From positions 1-26,117 of the forward strand of contig CAJNOQ010002126.1 of the NCBI GenBank assembly GCA_905250885.1: 26,117 bases of DNA, read 5' to 3'. Of this stretch, positions 9,733 to 20,562 are shown piece after piece. The notes below the pieces were generated by a model, which was not told the origin of the DNA, did no database searches, and saw only the letters and a program-made list of their open reading frames with translations. Numbering within the stretch: position 1 is the first letter of the stretch; each line of letters starts with the position of its first letter. The translations under genes and the position numbers were made by a program. Source of the stretch: Didymodactylos carnosus. Lineage: Eukaryota; Rotifera; Eurotatoria; Philodinida; Philodinidae.

Positions 9733-10280
9733 TCAAATTGTTGGGTCGTTTATCATAAAGAGTTTCAACGAAATCTGTTTTACTAAGGACCAGAGCTTGT
9801 CTCCTTTAATTTTGGTTATTGATAGTGTGTACATCAGCTGTTCAAAATGATTTCGTCTACCATTTGAAACTAAATTTTGAACAAGCAATCGGTATTTATA
9901 ATACTCTTTTTTAATTAATTCGTTTTTCGGATGTTTCTGGAACTGTCTGTAAATTTGATGTTTCTTTTTTATAAGATCGAGTGTCTCTTTACTTGATTTT
10001 ATTTGGCTGAGTCGTTTGAATGATTTTACCTCTGGTATAGATAATTGATCAGCTTTTGCGATACAGTCTGTGATAAAGTGACTGTAATCAATTAGATTTT
10101 CTGTTGCCCTAACCTCTTTCGGCTCTCGTTGACTCAAGCATTTATTTAATTCAGTATGATACAGAGACCAGTTCGCCTGAGAGAAAATGTATTGTTGTCG
10201 TGCATATTCTGTCGGTCGACTATCAGGAGAACAATCTATGGTGTAGATTATTGGCTTATGACCTGATTCTGTTGTGCCTA
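9733..10280 (-). pseudogene. LINE endonuclease C-terminus and linker fragment
   Basis: Reading on the minus strand, TTESGHKPIIYTI matches the end of the AP-endonuclease domain, where SDH is the conserved catalytic triplet; here it is SGH. A charged linker follows, from QANWSLYHTEL through a 134-codon open stretch 10137-9733, as expected between endonuclease and RT. Confidence 0.75.
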
Positions 10281-10419
10281 ATAGCGTATGTGTTTGAAAA
10301 TGAGAGTATAATAGTGAAGTTTCAATAGCTGCCAGTATTTAGTCTAATTTCTCAGCATGCCCTTCTTGTACATATGTTGCTTCATTTGGTCCGATAGCCT
10401 GTGTTGAATGATCTTGTAG

Positions 10420-10870
10420 TCATTTGTACAGAACATGTCGATTTCTATTTTTCTTTGACCAGCCTAAATGTACATGTGCTGCATTCAGATCTTCCATTAT
10501 CACATAACTGTCGTTTAAATTTTTAATTTTGAGTAATGCTTTAATAGATCATTTAATTGACAGCGGTACATACACAGAAGCAATCACAAGTTTTTTGAGT
10601 TTCATCTCCACAATAACTAATTCATTGCTCTTCGATATGACCACTGTAAATGAGATTCGTTTGATATTTGTTTCGAACAGCGATGAGAACTCCACTACCT
10701 CTATGATCCCGAGCCTGTCTATATATGTTGTAGCTCATTAACGAGAATGATTTTATTTCTTTACTTAATTTTGTTTCATTAATCGAGTAACAATCAACAT
10801 CGTTAAGTGTAGACAGTAAATCAAATTTATATTTTTGGATCGAATTCACGTTAATATGATGAAATCGCAT
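10420..10870 (-). pseudogene. LINE AP-endonuclease N-terminal fragment
   Basis: 10870-10622 begins MRFHHINVNSIQKYK and continues through INETKL, YNIYRQ, RGSGVLIAVRNK: the standard first half of a LINE apurinic-type endonuclease (target-site nicking). The frame then shifts. VIMEDLNAAHVHLGW near 10500-10450 corresponds to the GDFNAHH-W motif in the second half, with stops on either side. Confidence 0.85.
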
Positions 10871-10915
10871 TAAATGAAGTCACATGAGAGAGTATTTTGA
10901 AAATTGATCCAACAT

Positions 10916-11180
10916 TATTGAATGAGAACGATGTTGACTTCCTTAATGTTATAATTCATATTCCATTTCAGCAGTCCTCGGTGCAGAGTATTCTCCTTTT
11001 TAGCAGTTTTCACTTGCTCTCCCTTCATTTCTGATCCTGTTGTTAATTGTTGTTGAACTGGTGATTTAGAATTAGACGTTGTTTATCGTTGTGTTTTCTT
11101 TGTTGGTATAATATTTGGTGAAGAAAGTGGTTTGTTGAGCATTGTTGTTGGTGTTATATCGAACAAGATATTTTTACTCG
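10916..11180 (-). other. Possible 5' remnant of the LINE
   Basis: One minus-strand frame stays open apart from a single TAA. It encodes a low-complexity, basic stretch (SPVQQQLTTGSE, then EQVKTAKKEN) and ends just before the endonuclease start. This could be the end of ORF1 or the N-terminal lead-in of ORF2. No zinc knuckle or RNA-binding motif is visible, so the identity is open. Confidence 0.3.
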
Positions 11181-11185
11181 ATGAG

Positions 11186-11362
11186 ATACTATTAAATTAT
11201 CTCTATAGTTTGGTCAATAAACCTGAGTATACCGTTCGATATTACTAGTAAGAGCGTGATGTGACAATTTGGGATAATAGATCAACTTAGCATTATGCTG
11301 TTCGAGATTACAGACGTTCTATGGCACGCGCAACAATTATTGATGATAAACCATTTAACAAT
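11186..11362 (+). pseudogene. TauD/TfdA-family 2-oxoglutarate dioxygenase, C-terminal fragment with stops
   Basis: One continuous frame reads LLNYLYSL, NKPEYTVRYY, two stops, ERDVTIWDNRST, a stop where Gln is expected, HYAVRDYRRSMARATI, DDKPF. This is the typical C-terminal order of the family: R-P-E-Y-x-V-R-(F/Y) strand, then WDNR, then the third metal-ligand His in (Q)HYA--DY, then the 2-oxoglutarate-binding Arg in R-x-M-x-R-x-T. Family members oxidise taurine or other sulfonates and related substrates using Fe(II). Three in-frame stops and the missing N-terminal half (HxD motif not found nearby) make it a relic. Such genes are mainly bacterial and fungal; horizontal origin is inference. 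Confidence 0.8.
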
Positions 11363-11422
11363 TGAATTATTCAAATTTTCTTCATTTGTCCATACTTATA
11401 TGTATGTATATATATATTAATA

Positions 11423-11428
11423 TTTATT
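11423..11428 (-). terminator. Poly(A) signal AATAAA of the disordered nuclear-type gene
   Basis: AATAAA reads on the minus strand about 147 bases past the stop codon at 11575, followed by an AT-rich stretch. Assigned by motif and position. Confidence 0.5.
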
Positions 11429-11574
11429 GTCCGATCTCTACATAGTAGTAAAAATAAATAAAAAAAAAGAAATAAAGAAGAACCAAAAAAAGAATTTAGC
11501 AGCAACGAAACAAACAAATACATGCACATACATACACAATATAAAAAAAAAGACTCTTCTATTTTTTTTTCTAC

Positions 11575-13724
11575 TCATTCTTCATCATTTTGATCTTCTT
11601 CTTCTTCAATATCCATTTCCTCTCGATCAAAATCATTTTCATTTGGATCATTATCGCTATTGTCACCATCATGTATTTGTAATTGTGCTTGAGATTGACT
11701 CTCAATATCTTCTCCATTTGAAGTTTCTGTATTATTATCAATTAAAGTATATTGTAACGATTTCATTATAATTTTTTGTGATTTTAAATAAAATTGATTT
11801 CCAATTCGAGGATCAACAACAGATGATATTTCATCAATGGGTATTTTTTTCGGATAACGTTGTTTGACTTTTAATAATTTTGATAATGTCGGTGTTAATA
11901 TTAACAATTTATTTAGTTCTTTGATATAAGACGAAGAAGTTTTTGGTTGTGTTTGAATATTTTGTAGAAAACAAATAACTCTATACCAATATAAACGTTT
12001 TCCATGACATTCCACTAATGTATCTAATTCATTATTTAATTGAACTTTCTCAATAGTCGATTTTGATTGTTCTAAACGTTCTAAACATAATTGACGAACT
12101 TTTGATTTTAAACGATTTGAATAGATTTTTATACGAGGATCAACAACGGGCGCTTCACCATGAATGGGAATTGAACGAGGTTCATCGGATGTTGATGATA
12201 GCATGGATAAACCATGAAATGTTAACGGAATTTGTTGCTGAACAGTTGATGAAGTTTTCTTCGACAGTTGCTGTTGATTTTGTTGCTGTTGTTGTTTTTG
12301 ATGATGATGTTGTGAAGATGGAATTAGATCAGTTGACGAAGTAGATAATGACTGATTTTGACTATAATTGACAACAATACAGCTGATTATTTCAAAACAA
12401 TCTAGACGATTTAGTAAAATGATGAAACCCGTCTCTTAAATCCTGTCCTCATACCAAACTCTATCATAAACATTCGATTGCTTACGACTAGGTTAAGAAT
12501 TTTGAGGCGTGATAACATTTTACAACCTGTTGATGCGTTTTTCTTTTTTTAGCACAAGCTAGTTGATTCTCACTTGCACTTTTAAAAACACTTTTAAAAA
12601 CATCGGACAAACTACTTACTTATTTGGATTTTCATGTGTCTCATCGTTCTTTTTATGATGATTTCGATGATGTTTATGATGAACATGTCCATGACGATGA
12701 TGTCGTGCATATGAGTTTGATGTTGTTGGTTTTCGATAATCAATATCATTATTAAGTTCTGATTGATGCATTGTCCCATTGATAGTGGTTGTATTACTCG
12801 TACTAATAGTAGGCACAACGGTTGATTTTGTAGGAGGTGGAACGTAGACGTGTTGTTGTGGTGGTTGTTGCAATGACATTGGTTTTGTTCTTAATTGATG
12901 ACTTACTTGTTCCATTGTTGTTGAATCTAATTGGGATGGACTATAGGGTTGATTTTCATCATCAGCTATTTCTTCTTCTTCATCTTCACTTGTATGATCG
13001 CCTATGGGCAAAAAATTAACAGTTATTTTCTGTTTTAGAAAGTTAACAAATTATATTTGTAGTTATCCACATATGACTACACTCTTTTCTGTTATATCGA
13101 CTTACCTAACAAATCCATTATCGATTTTCTATCAACGGATGATGCAGATAATGTCGATTCTAATAAAGACAATTGTGGATTACGAATTATCCTTTCATCT
13201 AATGTTAAATGTGTTGGGCCTTGTTGTTTACTGTGGATAGAAGAGGATGCTGTTGATGGTGGCATAGGTAGAGCTATAGAAGTTTTTGTTATGGTATGTG
13301 ACGGAGAATATGGTGTTGATTCATCTTCATTTTCATCTGAATCATCATTTTTCAAACCCAATCTTTCGGATAATGATGGACGAGGTTTTAACGATTGTGG
13401 CTCATCGTCTAATGAAGGGTAAAGAGGTTGTGGTGGTGATGAAAAATTACCACGACGATAAGGATATGTTTCGTCGGTACGAATACTAAAAGAAGAAAAA
13501 ATAATTAGTATCACAACATGTTCAGTTTATTAAGAAAAAAAAGAAAAGAGAACAGAGATCAATGCTTAATGTTTATTCAGAAAATGTTACCGTTTTGAAA
13601 TATTTGGACGATCATTGAATGCTGTATATTTATTACCACTATTACGATGATGTGAATTATTATAATCATTTGACGATGAAGAATTCGTCCATTTTGGTGA
13701 ATTAGAAGAAGAATATAAACTCAT
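11575..13724 (-). CDS. Intrinsically disordered, probably nuclear protein (560 aa, 4 exons), family not recognised
   Basis: Exons: 13724-13591, 13485-13106, 13001-12620, 12361-11575. Donors are GTAACA, GTAAGT, GTAAGT. The phases (2,1,2) join into one 560-codon frame. Residues 1-45 are Ser/Asn-rich. The middle is proline/serine-rich (SLSERLGL, LTLDERI). Two acidic blocks each run into PYSPS. A His-rich stretch (HHRHGHVHHKHH) lies near the end of exon 3, and a poly-Gln run (QKQQQQQNQQQ) lies in exon 4. The most ordered part is about residues 350-490, with two VVDPRI boxes bracketing a helical segment (LVECHGKRLYWYRVICFLQ). The C-terminus is strongly acidic (EEMDIEEEEDQNDEE). Composition suggests a nuclear scaffold or RNA/transcription factor; no catalytic domain or zinc finger is visible. 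The function is not assigned. Confidence 0.85.
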
Positions 13725-13732
13725 ACTTGTTT

Positions 13733-13756
13733 ATTTATATTAATTAGGTATCTATA
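13733..13756 (-). promoter_or_regulatory. Candidate 3' splice acceptor in the 5' leader of the disordered-protein gene
   Basis: On the minus strand TTTATTTTTATAG ends about 30 bases before the ATG at 13724 and looks like an intron acceptor. It could belong to a 5'-UTR intron or be a spliced-leader trans-splice site; bdelloid rotifers are known to trans-splice a leader onto mRNAs. A TATAAATA lies only about 10 bases before the ATG, too close to act as a normal TATA box for this start. Confidence 0.35.
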
Positions 13757-16314
13757 AAAATAAAGAATAAACAACAATGTTATTCACTCAGTTGCCACCG
13801 ATAAAGTATTTCATTATCTATGGTCTTTTAAGAATTTGATAACAGTGAGAAGAAAATTTTTTTTAAATCGATTAATATAAACTCATTATACACAAATCGT
13901 TATTCTGACTAGTCAGTCATCCTTAGAATACGATAAATACTTTATTAATCAAAACTGATCGATCTTATTATTCACAAAAGCACAATGAATTCATTTATTG
14001 TAAACATAGGTGAGATATATTAATTTAAAAACATGTACCCTGTCGAAAAGTTGATTTATTCCTGATTTTATAATCTCAATCACGAATGATATACCAGTCT
14101 CCAATTTCAACAGACTGAAAAAAAACGAGAAATCAGAGACAACATAAAATGTTGAAAATTTTACTCAATGTTCTTATTTAGGTGAGATAGTTCTTTTCTA
14201 ATCAATGACAGCTTTCTAATCTCCATCATCAATTAATAATTGTACTACTTATGCTTCTAATGAAACACTTTATTCTAATCCCTCATCTAAACGTTTATCT
14301 CCCTCATTAGTTAATAATTTCTCCTAATTCTGTTTGTAATTTTTTATTTTATCTAGTGATTGTTATCCTTTTCAATTTCTTTCTTTCTCCCTCTTCTGTC
14401 ACTATATTTTCCTTGTTAAAAACAGCGACTACTATCTTTATTGTCATTAGTATCTCTCGATAAGCGAATGATAATTTACCAAGAATTATATTAGATGCAA
14501 TATGCATCTATATAAGAAAAAAAGATTTTTTTACAGGAAAGTTTAAAGAGACTATAATGATCCTCTACCTTATATGAACGAAAATCAAACAAATTTGACT
14601 CCATCACAAGTTAATCGTAGATAATTGGAATAAAGATAGTAATTCGATGATAGAACATTTTTTGTTCAGTTATTGATGTACTAGTCGTCATTTTTTTAAA
14701 CAGTGACAAATATTTTGTGAAAAAGAGAACAAACACATCGGAGATCAGATGGTGTATTCGATCCGTAGTGAAAAAACACGTTACGGATAATCACAGTAAG
14801 GTGAACTGCATAGTTCCAATTAAGTACGTCTAACGTCTAACAAAATAAATTTCTTTATCAATCTTAATTTTTTCTCATACTTTATTTCGAAAGTTCGAAG
14901 ATTACAGATATTTTTCCTTCAAAACAGTTCACAAGCAATTTTTTCATTCATATTAGGATAATCACTCGATTTATTAGTATAAAAAAGAGTAGTGCTACGT
15001 AAAGAATGTTAGTCCTGAAAATATATCGCATCTTATTCAACATAAAGAAAAAGATATACAGAATGCACTATTTCTAAACTAAACGGTAAATATCTTAGCT
15101 ATTTCAAACTAATTGATACCAATAGCTAAACGAAAAATATACAGCTACTACTGCTTTCCAGTCATTAACAAAAAGTCTTCTGCATATTTTTATTTTGAAC
15201 GAAATCTCATACCGAAAACACTTTTTTTTCGATTTTTGCTGAAAGTATATTCTATGAAGAAATTCCAAAGTAAAAATTCCGTTTTATCTAGATTCAATAT
15301 AAAGATTATTTAATTTAAATTTGTGTGAAATACAAAAAACAATAAAATCAACAACGTGGGTAAGAGATGTACTTATCTGATACATCATTCATTCTCAAAC
15401 CAACAACTCATTAGAAAAATGTTTTTTTAAGTGCAGAAATCGTCAAACATTTTCTAACTCCATGTCTCTTAGCTCTCATTTATCATATTAAGCAAAAATC
15501 AACCTCATAATATCATATTGTAGAAAATTGACATAGATAAAAACAAAACAATTACATCAAAAAAGAAAACAGTTCACATTTGTAATTTGCCATTTATAGA
15601 TAACATGTATTATAATAATAATAGACTAATATCTTCTTCAAACGTGAATTGAAACAGCTTAACATAATTTGATCAGACAAACTAAAATAGATAGAAAGAA
15701 AATTCTATTGTAGAGTAGAAGTAAATAAGAATAGAATCGTTGTTGACGTATTGTGTCTTTGGATCACGATTATGCACAGAAATTATTCATAAAAATTGGT
15801 GAGTGCCTCGAGAGACATTATTTTCTCTGCTTAACAATCTATCCTGATAAACGTTGACTCTTGCTTAATCAAGAACTTACGCGGGAATCTTCTTAGGTAA
15901 TTGAAACTTTTCTGATTAAAACCAGTTTTTCTAGAATCATTTTTGATGCTGCTCAAGAATCTGATATTCGTTTGTCTTAGTCGGTCATCTTGGACAGAGA
16001 TGTGGTTTAATATTAAATATATGTAAGAGGGAAAGAAACGTTCTATCATACTAACGAACATTTTCATTTCGTTTTAAGAAAGGATAGGCTCTCATTATAA
16101 ATAAGCCAAACATCTCAAACGATAGTTATAATCAATCCTAAATTTTAGATTTTAAAAGAATAAACAATTAATGAATAACAAAGGAATCATTTATGACATC
16201 CGATAGTTGACGAGAAAGACGAATGACACTATATAACCTGTTCAATGGTTTTATGAAAGTATGACTTAACTTTGCCTGGTCAGTTTCTGCCATAACTTCG
16301 AAACTACTATGAGT
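13757..16314. other. Long gene-free AT-rich stretch
   Basis: No supported gene, RNA gene or large repeat was found in about 2.5 kb. Short palindromes occur (CTGACTAGTCAG at 13905-13916; AGATGCAATATGCATCT near 14490). A pyrimidine-rich run lies at 14370-14415. The short open frames at 15113-15313 and 15831-16067 have AT-driven composition and no splice context. The left part may contain the promoter of the minus-strand gene starting at 13724. Confidence 0.45.
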
Positions 16315-17280
16315 AAGGTTCCGGAAATTAAAAAAATCGAGCGCTTTTTCTTTTTTCGATTTTATTACATGGATAGATGCACCGCGACGTGCTGATTCTA
16401 ACTGATTGTTTGGAAAAAGTTCGTTTTTCAGGTCAAAAAACAGGCGAAAAACTGAAAAAAATGAATGTTCAAAAAAGAGAGCTTTCGGGAGAAAAGAGCC
16501 TGCAGCTTTTTAACGAAAGAAGATGGAGTGTCAGAAAAAATATTTTCAAAATCTTCATCGAAAATGGATTTAGAAAATGTTTTTTCCAACGTTATAACTT
16601 GATTTTGAGTAGGTGAAAATCGATGGCCTTTCGAACGAGGGAAAAACCTCTCGTTTTCGTTTAAAAATCGTTAACTCATGAACAAAACGAGATAGAGCCT
16701 TTATTTTTTCAGCGTTAGCTCCGTCTTATGCTCCTCCAAAAAGTTATGTATCGGTTTTGGAAAATATTGTTCCATTGTTGAGAAAATTAATTTTTTTGAA
16801 ACAGGTAGCAAAAACCAAGGAAATTCACTAGTATTTTGCAGTTTTTATCGTCAAATTTCCAGTTTCCTGCAAAACCAAAGTCATATTTGGAATCAGCATC
16901 AAAAACTGAATTGATTAATGTGTGTTTCAGGGTTTTTGGACAAATGTGGTTTTTTTCGAACTTTCGACCGAGATGTTTCCGGAAAAAACCAAATTTGTCC
17001 AAAAATCCTCAAACGTTTTCTTAATCCATTTTCGATGAAGATTTTGAAAATATTTTTTCTAGAGCTCCATCTCCTTTAGTTAAAAAAAGTAGGCTCTTTT
17101 CTTCCAAAAGGTCTCGTTTTTGAACCGTTTTTCTTCTGTTTTTTGCCTGTTTTGACCTGAAGAAAAGAACTTTTTCCAAACAAATTATACATGGTTAGAA
17201 TTAGCACGTCGCGGCGCATCTATTCTTGTAATAAAATCGAAAAAAGAAAAAGCGCTTGGATCTTGAATTTGCGAAACCTT
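16315..17280. mobile_element. Foldback element, 966 bp, with long imperfect inverted arms
   Basis: The ends AAGGTT (16315) and AACCTT (to 17280) open arms of about 280 bp. Matching landmarks are GAGCGCTTTTTCTTTTTTCG with its partner near 17240-17260, GCACCGCGACGTGCT near 16379 with its partner near 17200, and TTCATCGAAAATGGATT with its partner near 17025. A smaller palindrome (GGTTTTTGGACAAATGTGG near 16930 with its partner near 16985) sits in the middle. Open frames inside it are by-products of the repeat. No transposase and no clear target duplication. Confidence 0.85.
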
Positions 17281-18434
17281 ATAATATAAACAAAAGATTC
17301 TGAAAGTAAACAACACCCACTTCTTTAATGACTTCATGTGCACATGTTATAATAATATAATCAATACGATTCTTCTAACGAGTCAACAAAATAAAGCTGT
17401 TGGTTATGCATAATTTTTGACACAGACTAATGATTACGTTGTATTGATAATAAATTGCTTTCCGCTAAAATTCAAAACGAAAAAATGCAGTTTAGTACTT
17501 CAAAGAAATGGTCTAAAACTTAATTAAGTATAGAATGTGACTTAGTAGTTGTGTCATTTGATTCGTACTATAAAAAGCGCTATGTTTGCATCATTACGCG
17601 GCTAAGTCCCATGATAATCTCAGATATGTAATAATAACCGGATTATCTATCCGACAGCATATTTCAAGTTCTGACGTAAAATAGTTTTTCTGACTTGCCA
17701 GAAAGCTGTAAGAACGTGGTTTGTATGGTTCGTAAGTGTGTTTGGTGAGCTCAAGAAGACTATATTAGGCTAATCTTCTGTCCAGAGTTGTGGTTAATGA
17801 TAAGTACAAAGATGTATGATTATCTTTGAAAATTATCAGTTGCTACTGAGAAGATGTTGGACTACTCATATTGACTATGTCAACGTCTGATACGAGTCCC
17901 AGTAATCGCAAAGCGAGGTATATCTCCGTCTTCTTATTCTTCATTAAGTATACATCCTTTTACTGTGTTTTGTAGCAAATGATTGGAGAAGGAAACAAAG
18001 TATTCTTCCAATAAATCCATGCTAAATCTTAGATGAATAGTAGATTTGATTATCCGCTGCTCAGACAAGATAATATTTCTATACTAACATTCACAAATTA
18101 ATGCTTATCATGCTTAACTATCGCTAATTTTTTCTTTTACACAGCCGTCAAACTACTTTTGAGCGAACATCGGCTATGAATAAATAAACCTTTATGATCT
18201 ATCCCCGACAGAATGAATGTTTTTAAAACGATAGTGAAGAAAAATTATCAAAAACTTTATCATTAATAATTAGTTAGGAAACTACAACTACCTAAATCAT
18301 TGTTTGAGTATAATTTTGAATTTTTTATTTCACTGATTAGGATAAACAGTAGTGTTTGAATAGTTACTAAAGACCACCAAAAGAAATAACAAGTCTAAAA
18401 CGATAAAGAATGATTCGAGTCTTATATCGAACGA
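17281..18434. other. Gene-free intergenic stretch
   Basis: No supported gene. A TATAAAA lies near 17568, and a short ATG-led frame at 17877-17917 ends at a donor-like AG|GTATAT, but no matching downstream exon was found. The rest is AT-rich without repeats recognisable by eye. Confidence 0.4.
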
Positions 18435-19612
18435 GCGTACATGTTGTGGAGATACAGATTTACACAAAGTTTGACAAGTACAAAATAGATTCCTCAAACA
18501 TTTCTATTAAATGTCTGAAATGTTTTGTTTTCGTAAGGGCAATAATTTCAGTCAGAAACTAAGAGCAACAACAACTATGCCACTTGTAATTGAATAAAAT
18601 ATATATTTAATTAAAATGAGTTTACATATATAAAATTCCAAATTTCGAAATTTAAAATTTCATTATTATTTTCGAATCAATTTCACTTATCAAATTTCAT
18701 TATCACTTTTGTTTCATCATTTTCGAAACGTCGAATTTTATGTATAAACTATTTTTATACTCATTTTAATTAAATATATATTTTATTCAATTACAAATGA
18801 CATATCTAGTAGTTGTTATTGCTCTTAGTTTTATGACTGAAATGTTCATAAACAACAGTTTTACTGTTGTTTTTTTAGAATAAAAAGAAATTCCTTAAGC
18901 TATGGTTAGTTTTCGCTCTTTTAATTAAATTTTTTGCTTTGTTGTTTTGTTGAACACATGGATCGACCATCGAGTATGTCCACAAGTTTTATATAAATTT
19001 TTAGCTTTTTTTTAAGTACAGAAAGAATAATGAAAAAGTTGAGAAGTGTTGCGTTTTTGAACTAACGCCTGTAGAATTTCTACAATGGAAAGACTTATCA
19101 GGACGTGACAGGGGGCAGCAAAGTGAGAGTGAATGCGAGATGCAATCTCATATTAAAGTTAGTAGTATTATGCACGCTTGGCAGTATTGCATGTTTTTTT
19201 ATTAAACGCAATCACTGGATCCAGATGCATATCTCTATAGATAAGTGAACTTCAATTTTCAGGTCTACTTGCAAAAATCGGAGAAAAAGTCGGTCCAATT
19301 TACCTCTTCATTTGAAAAATAGCTTAAAATTTATATAAATCTTGTTCATCTAGCCAGATCGCAAAAACTTTGTTTTCCACATCGTCTCACCTGGACATAC
19401 TCGATGGTTGACCCATGTGTTCAACAAAACAACGAATTAAAAACTTAATTAAAAGAGTGAAAACTAACCATAGCACAACGAATTTCTTTTTATTCTAAAA
19501 AACAGTAGTTGAACATTTCAGACATTTAATAGAAATGTTTAAGATACCTAGTCTGTACTTCCCGGGCTTGTGTGGAAATCCGTCGTCTATACTTTCCCCA
19601 CAACATCATGTT
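18435..19612. mobile_element. Large foldback element (about 1.18 kb), interrupted in its left arm
   Basis: The left arm (18435-18524, continued at 18847-about 19015) is the reverse complement of the right arm (about 19310-19612). Paired landmarks are ATGTTGTGG (18441) with CCACAACAT (19598-19606), ATTTCTATTAAATGTCTGAA with its partner near 19516-19540, and GTTGAACACATGGATCGACC with its partner near 19405-19430. The right arm is continuous where the left is broken, so the 18525-18846 segment is an insertion. No coding capacity. Confidence 0.8.
18525..18846. mobile_element. Second foldback element nested in the left arm of the larger one
   Basis: Arms of about 105 bp (18545-18650 and about 18718-18843) start from TTTCAGTCA / TGACTGAAA and share AACTAAGAGCAA, AATTGAATAAAATATATATT and AATTAAAATGAG. 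The loop is about 70 bp and AT-rich. CTGAAATGTT occurs at both junctions (18515-18524 and 18837-18846). It may be a 10-bp target duplication, although part of that word also belongs to the inverted arm. Confidence 0.75.
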
Positions 19613-19958
19613 CTGCCTCTTGATAAATAAAGAACGGATAGCTTAAACGCTTTTAAGGTCGATCTTGAACCTCTAGTATCCACTTACCCGTATTATTCTA
19701 TGTCACAATTTGTTAAACTTCAAATATCGCAACAAATTTATATTATTCTTATTTTCTTTAGATGTTAAATTAAACGTAATTCACCGCAAATAAGTACCAC
19801 TTTCATTTTGCATACATCTAAACAAGAGAACAAAGAGTCTGATTAAATTCTCTTTTTAAAAACCGTAGAGAAATATCTTATCGGAGCTTCTGCCTCTTTT
19901 TTGTCTGAAATCGACCTTTTCACATGATTGTTGGCAAACAATGAACGTTAAAACTTAC
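19613..19958. other. Gene-free stretch between foldback and decayed gene
   Basis: On the minus strand a good acceptor-like tract, TTCTCTTGTTTAG, ends near 19822. No reading frame continues usefully from the donor at 19958 into it, because the join makes a stop. Nothing else was recognised. Confidence 0.4.
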
Positions 19959-20562
19959 CATATATCAGGGAAATCAATCGTTATAAGCACTGTGAAGGAC
20001 GTTATATAGTTTTCATCTGGAATAATAATTGCTTTGACAAAGCACACTCTTGTAGGTAGTATATCTTTCCACACTCAGACAAGTTGCATGCCACGACAGC
20101 CATATAGTTGTTGAATAAGTAGTATACTTGAAGAATAAATAAATATTAACTTGAATTTTATGAGGAGGAAATTATTAATGCAAAAATTCTATCCGCTTAC
20201 CATATTCGAGGTCTTTTACATGTAAATATCCCGCTATAGGTCACATTAACCAAACAGTTCTGAATTCAGAGACACACGTATGCGTACATTGCACTATATG
20301 AATACTATACTTATTTACATAAGAATCTGAGGAGAACGACGTAAACACACAAAGACAACATGTGCCGACATCTCCGTTCTGAATCACATGCAAAAAAACA
20401 AATGAATTGATAAATAAAAATAAAAAAGTATAAATATATTTTAGTATAAAATTTAGAATAACATCTCAAGACCGACAGTGTCAATGAATTACCTATGCAT
20501 TTCCGTCCTTCCGTTGTCGCTGACGGTAAAGGTGAATATGTCATTTTTTTGCCAAGTTGCCA
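19959..20562 (-). pseudogene. Exon-like remnants of an unrecognised multi-exon gene
   Basis: Three minus-strand stretches have good acceptor and donor sites. Exon 20562-20493 (TTTTTGCAG acceptor, AG|GTAATT donor) can read DIFTFTVSDNG in one frame. Exon 20259-20201 has a TTCAG acceptor and ATG|GTAAGC donor. Exon 20126-19959 has a TTCTTCAAG acceptor and ATG|GTAAGT donor. The last two join in phase 2 to one frame (NVTYSGIFTCKRP, then VCFVKAIIIPDENYITSF) with a single internal TGA. Extending the first exon upstream, another frame shows RLDVKDVDSN near 20610, recalling the end of a cadherin repeat. Coherent splice sites with an internal stop and mixed frames point to a decayed gene. The family is not established. 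Confidence 0.35.

Larger units (their letters stand above)
7906..10915 (-). mobile_element. Decayed Jockey-like non-LTR retrotransposon (LINE)
   Basis: Pieces occur in collinear order on the minus strand: endonuclease N-terminus (10870-10622), endonuclease C-terminus and linker (about 10520-9733), reverse transcriptase (about 8930-8320) and C-terminal region (8160-7906). All are separated by frameshifts and stops. The foldback at 8971-9688 interrupts the element between the linker and the RT. The order endonuclease then RT, and the RT signature, fit the Jockey/CR1-like group of LINEs. The copy cannot be active. Confidence 0.85.

Noticed and set aside
11427-11771. 114-codon plus-strand frame
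   Set aside because: It overlaps the antisense of the disordered-protein gene's last exon and its A/T-rich 3' untranslated region.
12063-12344. 93-codon plus-strand frame
   Set aside because: It is the antisense of exon 4 of the disordered-protein gene; its hydrophobic runs mirror the poly-Gln and acidic codons.
16377-17024. Plus and minus frames of 62-79 codons
   Set aside because: They lie wholly inside the 16315-17280 foldback, and two of them are mirror images of the same palindrome.
17568-17917. TATAAAA plus a short ATG-led exon (MSTSDTSPSNRKA) ending at AG|GTATAT
   Set aside because: About 300 bases separate them, no downstream exon in phase was found, and the peptide is low-complexity.
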